Source: Pseudonocardia autotrophica
Lineage (GTDB): Bacteria > Actinomycetota > Actinomycetes > Mycobacteriales > Pseudonocardiaceae
Length of the DNA: 27,430 nt
Assembly: GCF_000717175.1 (NCBI RefSeq)
Contig: NZ_JNYD01000049.1
Span: forward strand, 1 to 27,430
Direction: 5' to 3'
Part shown: positions 1-8,200 of the stretch, piece after piece
Layout of the letters: each line of letters begins with the position of its first letter
Position numbering within the stretch: position 1 is the first letter of the stretch
The notes under the pieces: generated by a model
Database searches by the model: none
Told to the model about the DNA's origin: nothing
What the model saw: only the letters and a program-made list of their open reading frames with translations
Made by a program: the position numbers and the translations under genes

Positions 1-269
1 CGCGCGGAGACGGCGTAGAGCTCCTCGCGGTGCTCGCGCAGGTGCTGCCCGAGCGCCTTGAGCAGCCCGGCCCGCTGATGGAAGGTCAACTCCCGCAGCC
101 CCGGCCCACCGACCTCCCGCCCGTAGCCCAGCGCGGCGCCGAAGTCGACCCCCGCCGAGGACACCCGGGCGATCTCCTCCCCGGTCACCGCGTCGAACAA
201 CGGGCGGCCCTCATCGGTCGCGGTGTGCCAGTCACCGGAGACATAGCTGCGCAGGACCGGGATGCTCAC
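1..269 (-). CDS. paaZ: PaaZ/PaaN-type phenylacetate ring-opening enzyme, N-terminal part (runs off the window)
   Basis: Only the first 89 residues are visible; the gene continues beyond base 1. The GTG start (complement of 267-269) gives a protein beginning VSIPVLRSYVSGDWHT, with DAVTGEEIARVSSAGVDF and ELTFHQRAGLLKALGQHL further on. This is the characteristic N-terminus of the PaaZ/PaaN aldehyde-dehydrogenase family. PaaZ hydrolyses the oxepin-CoA ring of the phenylacetate pathway and oxidises the resulting semialdehyde; some homologues have only the dehydrogenase half. Which form this is cannot be seen because the C-terminal (hydratase) part lies outside the window. It is divergent from a PaaG-like gene and a TetR regulator, and the palindrome at 330-343 lies 60 bp upstream of its start, which supports a phenylacetate role and shared control. 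Confidence 0.85.
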   Translation of the reverse strand, partial: MSIPVLRSYVSGDWHTATDEGRPLFDAVTGEEIARVSSAGVDFGAALGYGREVGGPGLRELTFHQRAGLLKALGQHLREHREELYAVSA

Positions 270-329
270 GGGCGGTCTCCTCGTCGTCGGGAAGCCGGTG
301 TGTCCGCCGTCGCTCACCCGGTCTCGCGG

Positions 330-343
330 CGAACGATCGTTCG
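330..343. promoter_or_regulatory. Perfect 14-bp palindrome, probable PaaR operator
   Basis: CGAACGATCGTTCG is a perfect palindrome in the 101-bp gap between the divergent paaZ and paaG-like starts, 27 bp before the latter. It fits the pseudopalindrome CNAACGNNCGTTNG that I recall for the TetR-family phenylacetate repressor PaaR of Thermus thermophilus. A TetR-family gene lies two genes away in the same locus. That it is the operator is an inference from position and match. Confidence 0.75.
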
Positions 344-370
344 GTTGCCGGGAGACGCTAGCATGACCGC

Positions 371-1198
371 GTGCAGACGAACAGTGGTGCGGCCGAACCC
401 GACGGGCCGGCGGTCCTCGTCACCGCGGACGACAAGGACCCGGCCGTCGCGATCGTCACGCTCAACCGCCCGGCGAAGCGCAACGCGCTCACGGTCGAGG
501 TCAAGGAGGCGCTGCTCGAGGCGCTGGAGCGGGTGGCGGCCGACGGCGCCGTCCGTGCGGTCCTGCTGACCGGGACCGGCAAGTCGTTCTGCGTCGGCCA
601 GGACCTCGGCGAGCACGTCGAGTCCCTGCGCGGCAACGCCGCGACCTCCTTCGACACGGTCGAGAAGCACTACAACCCGATCGTTCGGGCGATCGCGACG
701 ATGCCGAAGCCGGTCGTCTGCGCGCTCAACGGCGGCGCCGTCGGTGCCGGCCTCGGCTTCGCCCTGGCCTGCGACCTGCGCGTCGCCGCCGACACCGCCA
801 CCTTCGCCACGGCGTTCTCCGCCATCGGGCTCACCGCGGACTCCGGGCTGTCCGCCAGCCTCGTGCACTCGCTGGGTGCCGCCCGGGCCACCGAGCTGCT
901 GCTGCTCGGCGAGTCCTTCGACGCCCAGCAGGCGCTGGCGTCGGGGCTCGTCAGGACCGTGGTGCCGGCGGAGGAGGTGCTCGGCGCCGGGCTGGAGCTG
1001 GCGCGCCGGCTCGCGGCCGGGCCCACGCTCGCCTACGCCGAGATCAAGAAGGCGGTTGCGATCGGCGCCGTCTCGTCGCTCGACACGGTCCTGGCCAACG
1101 AGGGCGAGGGGCAGGCGCGGCTCGGTGTGACCCGCGACCACCGCGAGGCCGTCGAAGCGTTCCTGGAGAAGCGCAAGCCCGCGTTCGAGGGCCGATGA
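371..1198 (+). CDS. paaG: PaaG-like enoyl-CoA hydratase/isomerase
   Basis: This is a 275-residue crotonase-fold protein. It matches E. coli PaaG (about 262 aa; 1,2-epoxyphenylacetyl-CoA isomerase) in several blocks: SFCVGQDLGEHV, VEKHYNPIVRAIATMPKPVV, the oxyanion-hole segment NGGAVGAGLGFALACDL, and AFSAIGLTADSG. In the last block Asp157 aligns with the PaaG catalytic Asp136. The position used by the first catalytic Glu of ordinary hydratases is glycine, as in PaaG. The GTG at 371 is used because the nearer-looking ATG at 363 is out of frame. The stop overlaps the start of the TetR gene by four bases (ATGA), so the two are translationally coupled. A general enoyl-CoA hydratase is the alternative; the neighbouring paaZ favours phenylacetate breakdown. 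Confidence 0.85.
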   Translation: MQTNSGAAEPDGPAVLVTADDKDPAVAIVTLNRPAKRNALTVEVKEALLEALERVAADGAVRAVLLTGTGKSFCVGQDLGEHVESLRGNAATSFDTVEKHYNPIVRAIATMPKPVVCALNGGAVGAGLGFALACDLRVAADTATFATAFSAIGLTADSGLSASLVHSLGAARATELLLLGESFDAQQALASGLVRTVVPAEEVLGAGLELARRLAAGPTLAYAEIKKAVAIGAVSSLDTVLANEGEGQARLGVTRDHREAVEAFLEKRKPAFEGR

Positions 1199-1839
1199 CC
1201 GCCGCGCCGTCCGAGCCGCCCGCCCCGCCCGCGCGCACCCGCCGCGCCCGGGGTGCGGCCGGTGCGCGCCGGCCGGTGTACGACGCGTCGTCGCTGCTCG
1301 CGGTGGCGGTGCAGGAGTTCAACGCCCGCGGCTACGACGCGACCTCGATGGAGGACCTCTCCCGGGCCGCGGGGATCACGAAGTCCTCCTTCTACCACCA
1401 CGTCAGCGGCAAGGAGGAGCTGCTGCGGGCCGCGCTGAACCGTGCGCTCGACGGCCTGTTCGCCATCCTCGAGGAGCCCGCGGCGCAGGAGGGCGCGGCC
1501 CTGGACCGCCTGCGGCACATCATCTTCCGCCAGGTCGAGGTGCTCACCTCCGAGCTGCCCTACGTCACCCTGCTGCTGCGGGTGCGGGGCAACACCGAGA
1601 CCGAGCGGTGGGCCCTGGCCCGGCGCCGGGCGTTCGACGCCACGATCGCCTCGCTGGTCGCCGACGCCGTGGCCGACGGCGAGGTCCGCGCCGGGGTGGA
1701 GCCCTCGCTCGCCGCCCGGCTGCTCTCGGGCACGGTCAACTCGATCATCGAGTGGTACCGGCCGGGACGGCCCGGGTCCGAGTCGCTGCCGGGCGAGGTC
1801 GTCCGGATCGTCTCCGAGGGGATCATCCCGCCCGCCTGA
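1195..1839 (+). CDS. paaR: TetR-family regulator, probably PaaR-like repressor
   Basis: This 214-residue protein has a disordered basic/Pro-rich N-terminus of about 28 residues. A TetR DNA-binding domain follows (YDASSLLAVAVQEFNARGYDATSMEDL), with a helix-turn-helix around residues 50-69 ending in ITKSSFYHHVSGKEELL. The rest is an all-helical ligand domain without a recognisable ligand motif. It overlaps the PaaG-like gene by ATGA and lies one gene from the palindrome at 330-343. Phenylacetate loci of Thermus and of actinobacteria are known to be repressed by TetR-type PaaR and induced by phenylacetyl-CoA. The PaaR assignment here rests on locus and operator match, not on specific ligand residues. 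Confidence 0.8.
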   Translation: MTAAPSEPPAPPARTRRARGAAGARRPVYDASSLLAVAVQEFNARGYDATSMEDLSRAAGITKSSFYHHVSGKEELLRAALNRALDGLFAILEEPAAQEGAALDRLRHIIFRQVEVLTSELPYVTLLLRVRGNTETERWALARRRAFDATIASLVADAVADGEVRAGVEPSLAARLLSGTVNSIIEWYRPGRPGSESLPGEVVRIVSEGIIPPA

Positions 1840-1856
1840 GGCCCTCCACGATCGGG

Positions 1857-1870
1857 CGAACGAACATTCG
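1857..1870. promoter_or_regulatory. Imperfect second copy of the PaaR-type palindrome
   Basis: CGAACGAACATTCG differs from CNAACGNNCGTTNG at one position. It lies in the 48-bp gap between the convergent ends of the TetR gene and the decarboxylase gene, 3' of both. It may be a weak auxiliary operator, a decoy site or chance. Confidence 0.35.
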
Positions 1871-1887
1871 GTGCCGCGTACCGGCGC

Positions 1888-3348
1888 TCAGCGGGCCACG
1901 ACCCGCACGGTCTCCAGCTTCGGATCCGCCGGGTCGGGCAGCACCATCCCCGCCCGCAGGCCCGTGGCGAGGTAGTCGAGGATCTCCCCGGTCACACGCT
2001 CGCCCGGCAGCAGCACCGGGATGCCCGGCGGGTACGGGGTGACCTGCTCGGCGCAGACCCGCCCCTCGGCCTCCCGCAGCGGCACGTCCTCGAAGGGCGC
2101 GAAGAAGGCGTCCCGGGGGATCATCTCGGCGTCGGTCTCGAGGGCGGACTTGCTCGGCAGGTCGACGGGCGGCGGAGTGTCGAACCCGTCGGCCGCCTTC
2201 GCCATGGCCGAGAGGGCCTCGAGCAGGGTCCCGGCCGTCTGCGCGTCGTCGGCCAGGCTCAGCTGGGCCTCGATCCGGCGGTGGTCGGACAGCCCGACGT
2301 CGACCGCGCGGTGCCCGCGCAGCCAGTCGGCGGCCTGGTAGCCGCTGATCCCGAGCTCCGACAGGTCGATCAGCACCTTCAGCTCGTCGAGCTCGTGCGA
2401 GGCCTCCGCGCCGAGGAGCTGGTCCCGCAGCGGGGTCAGCCCGGGGATCGCGTCGACCTGCCGGCGGACGTCGGCGGCCAGGTCGAGCGCCCGGCCGAGC
2501 AGCTCGTGGCCGTGCTCCACCATCTGCCGCCGCCAGCCGTCCATCCCGGCCCACAGCAGGACGTTGGGGCTGGTCGTCGAGAGCATGTCGGCGCAGGCGG
2601 CCAGGAACGTCGGGTCGATCAGGTCGCCCTGCTGGTGGAACACCGAGCCCTGCTCCAGCCCGGCGCCCATCTTGTGGATGCTGACCACGCAGAGGTCCGC
2701 GCCCGCGTCCATCGCCCAGGTCGGCAGCCGCTCGTGGAAGGGCAGGTGCGCGCCCCAGGCCTCGTCGACGAGCAGCGGCAGCCCACGCGCGTGGCACAGC
2801 TCGGCGATGGCGGAGATGTCCGCGCAGGTGCCGTAGGGCGTCGGGCTCGTGATCAGCACTCCGGCGACGTCGGAGTCCCGCTCGAGGGCCCGTTCGACGT
2901 CGGCGGGCGAGGGCGGGTGGGCGAGGTGCTGGTCGCGGTCGTAGCGGGGGGACACCCACACCGGCTGCAGGCCCGAGAGCACAAGCCCGGAGATCACGGA
3001 CTTGTGGGCGTCCCGGCCCACGAGCAGCCGCCCGTGCCGGCCGGCCACGGCGAGCATCGCGCTCTTCACCGACAACGAGCTGCCGCAGGTGGAGAAGAAG
3101 GCGTTCTCGGCGCCGACGGCGTCGGCCATGAGCTCCTGGGCCCGGGCGATGATCCCGGAGGACGAGGCCCGGTCGTCGAGCCCGCTCGAGGCGAGGACGT
3201 CGGCGCGGAAGACGTCCTCGCCCAGGACCGCCCGCACCCGCGGATCGGCGCCGCGGCCCTGCTTGTGGCCGGGCGGGGTGAACGGGGTGTGGTGCTCGCG
3301 GTGGTAGGCCTCGAGGGCGTCCAGCACCGGTGCCTGCGTGTGGTCCAC
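1888..3348 (-). CDS. Orn/Lys/Arg decarboxylase-family PLP enzyme (short form)
   Basis: This 486-residue fold-type I PLP enzyme belongs to the lysine/ornithine/arginine decarboxylase family. Visible landmarks are the N-terminal FTPPGHKQGRG block, the PLP-ring contact segment STCGSSLSVKSAML (residues 86-99), the cofactor aspartate in VDEAWGAHLPF (Asp195), and the Schiff-base lysine in VSIHKMGAGLEQGSV (Lys226). It lacks the response-regulator-like N-terminal wing domain of the E. coli inducible decarboxylases (over 700 aa), as is usual for Gram-positive and actinobacterial members. Substrate (lysine, ornithine or arginine) cannot be told from the sequence. A GTG start at 3348 follows GGAGGG on the minus strand. 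It faces away from the Dap operon, so a link to that operon is only conceivable. Confidence 0.85.
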   Translation of the reverse strand: MDHTQAPVLDALEAYHREHHTPFTPPGHKQGRGADPRVRAVLGEDVFRADVLASSGLDDRASSSGIIARAQELMADAVGAENAFFSTCGSSLSVKSAMLAVAGRHGRLLVGRDAHKSVISGLVLSGLQPVWVSPRYDRDQHLAHPPSPADVERALERDSDVAGVLITSPTPYGTCADISAIAELCHARGLPLLVDEAWGAHLPFHERLPTWAMDAGADLCVVSIHKMGAGLEQGSVFHQQGDLIDPTFLAACADMLSTTSPNVLLWAGMDGWRRQMVEHGHELLGRALDLAADVRRQVDAIPGLTPLRDQLLGAEASHELDELKVLIDLSELGISGYQAADWLRGHRAVDVGLSDHRRIEAQLSLADDAQTAGTLLEALSAMAKAADGFDTPPPVDLPSKSALETDAEMIPRDAFFAPFEDVPLREAEGRVCAEQVTPYPPGIPVLLPGERVTGEILDYLATGLRAGMVLPDPADPKLETVRVVAR

Positions 3349-3419
3349 GGGCGTCGACCCTCCGTCCTGTCGTGCGGGCGTCAGGTCCTACCCGGACACG
3401 ACGGGGGCGAAACGGGGGC

Positions 3420-3983
3420 TCAGGGCAGGCCCGCCACCCAGTCGGCCAGCCGCGCCACGTTCTCGGCGTTGCGGCCCTGGTCGACGAGGGTGAACGGGAC
3501 CAGCGGGCGGCTGCGCAGCACGACCCGGGCCGCCGGGCCCTGGGGGTGCACCTCGACCTCGACCCGCTCGCCCCAGCTGCGCCAGGTCACGCCGGTCCGC
3601 AGCAGGGCGCGGTCGGCGTCGACGGCCGTGAGCCGGCCGCCGGGCAGGAGCGCGGCGGCCTCGCGCACACGGGCCAGCACCTCCGGCCCGGACACCGCGG
3701 CACGCACGGTGCGCTGCGCGACCACCCCGGCCACCCCGGTCCGGCGCGCCGCCCGGTCCTGGAGGTGACCGAGGACCAGGGCCATGATCAGCCCGAACAG
3801 CGCCCCGGCCACGATCGACGCCACCGCCAGGATCGCGTAGCCGGCGGGTCCGGCGTCGGCGCCCGGGCCGCCCTGCAGCGCCACGAGAACGCCCCAGAAC
3901 AGGCCGAAGGGCACTCCGGTGGCCAGGCCCAGCTGCATGCGGCTCGGCGGCTCCGGTGCTCCTGCGACGTTCCCTCCGGACAC
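3420..3983 (-). CDS. Small membrane protein of unknown function, two predicted TM helices
   Basis: This 187-residue protein is not one I recognise. Two hydrophobic segments lie at about residues 18-36 (LATGVPFGLFWGVLVAL) and 46-70 (GYAILAVASIVAGALFGLIMALVL). A soluble C-terminal domain of about 110 residues with alternating beta-like stretches follows (VEVEVHPQGPAARVVLRSRPLVPFTLVDQG). The GTG start at 3983 follows a good Shine-Dalgarno (GGGGGAGGACACC then GTG). It is downstream of, and divergent from, the Dap operon and 71 bp upstream of the decarboxylase gene on the same strand, so the last two may be co-transcribed. No catalytic motif is visible. Confidence 0.7.
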   Translation of the reverse strand: MSGGNVAGAPEPPSRMQLGLATGVPFGLFWGVLVALQGGPGADAGPAGYAILAVASIVAGALFGLIMALVLGHLQDRAARRTGVAGVVAQRTVRAAVSGPEVLARVREAAALLPGGRLTAVDADRALLRTGVTWRSWGERVEVEVHPQGPAARVVLRSRPLVPFTLVDQGRNAENVARLADWVAGLP

Positions 3984-4100
3984 GGTGTCCTCCCCCGACG
4001 GGCCCGCTCCGGCGGGCGCTGGTGATGCACCCGCTGCGGCGGGCTGCCGAGAAGGGTCGGGGTCCGGGGCCCGCGCGGCGAGGGAGGGGGCCCCCGGAGG

Positions 4101-4120
4101 ACCGGGGGTAAACCCCCGGT
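4101..4120. promoter_or_regulatory. Perfect 8-bp inverted repeat with TAAA spacer upstream of the Dap operon
   Basis: ACCGGGGG-TAAA-CCCCCGGT forms a perfect stem of 8 bp with a 4-base spacer in the 292-bp gap 3984-4275. The genes on both sides point away from the gap, so this is unlikely to be a terminator and may be an operator or a 5'-UTR hairpin. A GGGGG/CCCCC palindrome lies just before it at 4086-4095. Nothing else recognisable is in the gap except the Shine-Dalgarno GGGGGGAGA at 4262-4270. Confidence 0.4.
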
Positions 4121-4275
4121 GGGGTCAGGGGGATCACTCCGTCACCTCGGGTATCTGCCCCAATGTCCCAGGGCTCTCCCCAGAGCATTCTCGTTCCCGT
4201 CGAACCGCACCAACGGCGGCCGACGAACCGGGGGAACGCAGCAGCACCGAGGCTGCTCGATGGGGGGAGACAGCA

Positions 4276-5253
4276 ATGCCGATCGTGACCGGTCCGCAGG
4301 AATTCACCGAGGAGCGACTGTTCGTCGACCTCCGCTCGATCGTCGGACACGAGCTGTACCTGAAGTGCGAGGGCTTCAACTTCGCCGGCTCCGTGAAGCT
4401 CAAGGCCGCCGCCTCCATGGTCGAGGCCGCCGAGCGCGCGGGGGAGATCGGGCCCGGCTCGACGCTCGTCGAGTCCTCGTCCGGCAACCTGGGCGTGGCG
4501 CTGAGCATCATCGCCGCCAACAAGGGCTACCGCTTCATCTGCGTCACCGACATCCGCTGCAACGCCGCCACCATCCAGCTGATGGAGGCCATGGGCACGG
4601 ACGTCCGCGTGATCCGCGAGGCCGGCCCCGAGGGCTACCTCGGTGCGCGCCAGGCGTACGTGCGGGCCGTCCTCGCGGCCGACCCGCGCGCCCACTGCCT
4701 GAACCAGTACAGCAACCCGAACAGCTGGAAGGCGCACTTCCGCACCACCGCGCCGGCCATCGCCGAGGAGTTCCCGCAGCTCGACGTGCTGTTCGTCGGC
4801 GCCGGCACCACCGGCACGCTGATGGGCTGCGCCCGCTGGTTCCGCCAGTACCGCCCGGACGTGCACATCGTGGCCGTCGACGCCGTCGGCTCGGTGACCT
4901 TCGGGCAGCCCTCCGGGCGCCGGCTGATCCCCGGCCTGGGCACCAGCGTCGTGCCGGAGATCTTCGACCGGTCCTACATCGACGACGTGGTGTTCGTCGA
5001 GGAGGCCGACGCGGTCGCCATGTGTCACCGGATCGCGAGAAAGGGCTTTCTCTTCGGCGGATCTACGGGCACGGTGGTCAGCGGCGCGAAGGCCTGGCTG
5101 GACCAGAACTCGGCCGGGCACCTCACGTCGGTAACGCTCGCCCCCGATCTGGGCGAACGCTACTTGGAGACGCTGTACCGAACCGAGTGGGTCCGGGACA
5201 ACTTCGGCGAGGACGTGCTCGTCGAGCCGGCCGACGAGAGCCTGGTGGCCTGA
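4276..5253 (+). CDS. sbnA: SbnA-type N-(2-amino-2-carboxyethyl)-L-glutamate synthase (Dap pathway, step 1)
   Basis: This 325-residue PLP enzyme of the cysteine-synthase fold has the usual SbnA length. In Staphylococcus, SbnA condenses O-phosphoserine with glutamate to give the substrate of SbnB. Lys41 in FNFAGSVKLKAA is the expected Schiff-base lysine, at the position of SVKDR in cysteine synthases. SSSGNLGVAL (67-76) is the substrate loop and GAGTTGTLMG (176-185) the PLP-phosphate loop. The ATG at 4276 is chosen because it is preceded by GGGGGGAGA at good spacing; the reading frame is open further upstream but that part does not resemble the family. The next gene starts 5 bp after the stop, and sbnB is the last gene of the same run, so the operon makes L-2,3-diaminopropionate as a building block. 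Confidence 0.92.
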   Translation: MPIVTGPQEFTEERLFVDLRSIVGHELYLKCEGFNFAGSVKLKAAASMVEAAERAGEIGPGSTLVESSSGNLGVALSIIAANKGYRFICVTDIRCNAATIQLMEAMGTDVRVIREAGPEGYLGARQAYVRAVLAADPRAHCLNQYSNPNSWKAHFRTTAPAIAEEFPQLDVLFVGAGTTGTLMGCARWFRQYRPDVHIVAVDAVGSVTFGQPSGRRLIPGLGTSVVPEIFDRSYIDDVVFVEEADAVAMCHRIARKGFLFGGSTGTVVSGAKAWLDQNSAGHLTSVTLAPDLGERYLETLYRTEWVRDNFGEDVLVEPADESLVA

Positions 5254-5257
5254 GAAG

Positions 5258-8200
5258 ATGGCACTGCTGCCGCCCACCCCGGGGCACGCCCCGGCGGAGG
5301 CCCCCGCGGGCCCGCCCGCCCCGCTCTCGGAGCTGGTCCTCGTCGACCGGCACGAGGCGCAGGGCTGGCGGGTCCGTCGCCACGAGCGCCTGGACTCGGT
5401 GTTCGAGGAACGGTGCGACTGGATCCGGGAGTACGGCCGCGCCGGCCAGCTCGCCGTCGACGGCCCCGGGGCCTCGCTGACCTACGACGAGCTCGACGCC
5501 CGCGCCAACCGTCTCGCCCGCTACCTGCGCCTGCACGGCGCCCGCCCCGGCGACCGGGTCGCCCTGCTGTTCGACGTCCGGGTCGAGACCTACGTCGCCC
5601 TCCTCGCGGTCCTCAAGATCGGCGCGACCTGCGTGCCGCTGGACCCCGACGCCCCGACCGAGCGGCTCGGCTTCCTCGTGGCCGACGCCGAGGTCCGGCT
5701 CGTGCTCACCCGCTCGCACCTGCGCGGACGGGTCGCCGTCGTCGGGTCGCTGCCCGCGGGCGCCGAGATCCTGGCCGTCGACGACGCCGCCGCCCTGATC
5801 GCCGAGATGAGCCCGCAGCGGCTGCAGCCCGCCGAGCGCGGCGAACCCGTCGACCGGCCCGCGTACGTCGTGCACGTACCCGGCCCCGCCGGCTGGTCCG
5901 AGCGCGTGGAGATCGACCACCGCAGCATGTGCAACGCCGTCCGGGTCTCGTCCGAGACCTTCGGTGTCCGCGGGCACCGCCTCTACCAGGGCCGGGCCCT
6001 GTTCTCCGGAGGCGGCATCGAGGAGGTCTGGATGGCCTGGGCGGCCGGCGCCACGCTGGTGCCCGCACCCGACGGCCCGCGCCTCGTCGGCGATGTCCTG
6101 CACGCCGTCCTGGCGGAGCGCCGGGTCACCGCGCTGTGCACCACCCCGGCCGTGCTGGCCACGCTGGAGGCGGACCTGCCCCAGCTGCGGTTCCTGCTGG
6201 TCTCGGGGGAGGCCTGCCCCCAGAGCCTGGTCGCGCGCTGGCACCGGCCGGCCCGCCGGTTCCTCGTCGCGTACGTGCCGCCGGGCGCGACCGTGGCGGC
6301 GACCTGGACGGACGCGCACCCCGACAAGCCGATGACGATCGGCGTGCCGCTGCCGACCTTCGCGACCGTCGTCCTCGACCCCGAGGAGCCGGCGCGGGCG
6401 TTGCGGCACGGCGAGACCGGCGAGATCGGCGTGGCCGGGCTCGGCCTCGCCTGCGGCTTCCCCGACCCCGCGGGCGACGCCTTCGTCGATGACTTCCTCG
6501 GCATCCCCGGCAACCCGTCGGGGCGGATCTACCGGACCGGCGACCTCGGCCGCGTCGACGACGCCGGCGAGATCGAGTACCGCGGCCGCCGGGCGCTGCA
6601 GGTGCTGGTGCACGGCGAGCGCGTCGACCTCACCGCGATCGAGTCGGTGATGCTGGCGGTGCCCGGGGTGGCGTCGGCGGCGGTCGCGCCGCACGAGCCC
6701 GAGCCCGGCGCCACCGAGCTGGTCGGCTTCTACACGCTGCGCGCCGACAGCCCGGCGGTCACGGAGCGGGAGATCGGGTCGTGGCTGCGCGAGCGGCTGG
6801 CGACGGACCACGTGCCGGCCCGCCTGGAGCGGCTGGACTCGCTGCCGCTGACCGCCGACGGACGGGTGGACCGCGAGGCCCTGCCGCTCAACGGGGGCGA
6901 GATGACGCGGCTGCGCGCCGAGAACGCGCGGCTGCACGAGCAGCTGGAGCAGCTGCGGCCGCCGGTGACGCCGGTCGACGCCGCGCCTCCCGTCCCGCCC
7001 GCGCCTCCCGTCCCGCCGCCCTCTGCCCCGGCGGTGCTTCCCGCGCCGGCCGTGTCTCCTGCGCCTCCTGCCCCGCCTGCGTCGGGGAACCTCACGTTCG
7101 ACCAGATCATCGGGTCGACCTCTCCGGCTCCGGCGTCGCCGGCGGCTCCCGCTCCGGCGCCTCGGCCCGAGCCGCAGCCGGGCGTCCTGACGTTCGACCA
7201 GATCATCGGCTCGACGGCGGTAGCGCCGGCTCCGCCGGCGACCCCGACCCCGACCCCGACCCCGACGCCGGCGCCTTCGCGTGAGCCGCAGCCGGACGTG
7301 CTGACGTTCGACCGGATCATCGGGTCGACCGCCGCCCCGTCCCTGGCTCCGACCCCCCTTCCTGCAGTGACCGCGCTTCCTGCAGTGACCCCGCTCCCTG
7401 CAGCGACCCCGCCTCCTGCACCGACTCCGCCCCCGGCGCCAGCCCCGGCCCAGGAGAAGCCGGCGACGAGGCGGCCCACGCCCTACCCGCGGGCGAGCGC
7501 TCCGGCGCCGGTGCGGCCCACGCCCTACCCGCGGCAGACCGGCCCGGGCCCGAGCCCCGCGCCGAACCCGATGCCGAGCCCGGCCCCGCGTCCGGCGGCG
7601 TCCGCGCCGACGCAGGCCCCGCGGCCCGCCGGCCCGGCGCCCTCGCCGTTCCCGCGCTCGACCCGACCGACGCCGTTCCCGCGGACCTCGGCTCCCCTGA
7701 CGCCGACACCCTTCCCGCGGACCCCGGTCCCGGCCCGTCCCGCCCCGGCCCCGCGGCCGGTCGCGCCGCCGGCCCCGGCGCCCGTTCCGGCGCACACCTC
7801 AGCCGCCCCGGCCGCCCTGGCCCCCGCCCCGGCCGCCCCGGCGCCCGCCCCGGCCAAGGCCCCGTCCTCCGCGGGCCTCGCCTCGGCGCTGGCGAGCGTG
7901 CTGGCCGAGGTGCTGGCGGTGGAGCACGTCCCGACCGACCGCAACGTCTTCGACGACCTCGGCGCCGACTCGATGGTGATGACCCGGTTCTGCGCCCGGT
8001 TGCGCAAGCGGGCCGACCTGCCGTCGATCTCGATCAAGGACGTCTACGCTCACCCGACGATCGCCGGGCTCGCGACCGCCTTCGCGCCGTCGATGCCCGT
8101 CGCCGCCCCGGTCGTCCCCGTGGGCGCGGCCGGCGACGACGTCGTCCACGGGCTGGCCCAGGTGCTGGCCGAGGTGCTCGGCGTAGACCGCGTGCCGACG

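Noticed and set aside
3919..4275. 119-residue in-frame N-terminal extension of SbnA
   Set aside because: Pro/Gly/Ala-rich, unlike the family; the ATG at 4276 has a strong Shine-Dalgarno and gives the usual SbnA length.
7201..7460. CCGACC- and CTTCCTGCAGTGACC-like repeats as a possible CRISPR or regulatory array
   Set aside because: They lie in frame inside the Pro/Thr/Ala linker and simply encode PT and LPAVT-type repeats; no spacer structure.
5123..7795. 890-residue minus-strand ORF over the A-like region and linker
   Set aside because: Arg-rich repetitive translation mirroring the Pro/Ala linker; no recognisable fold.
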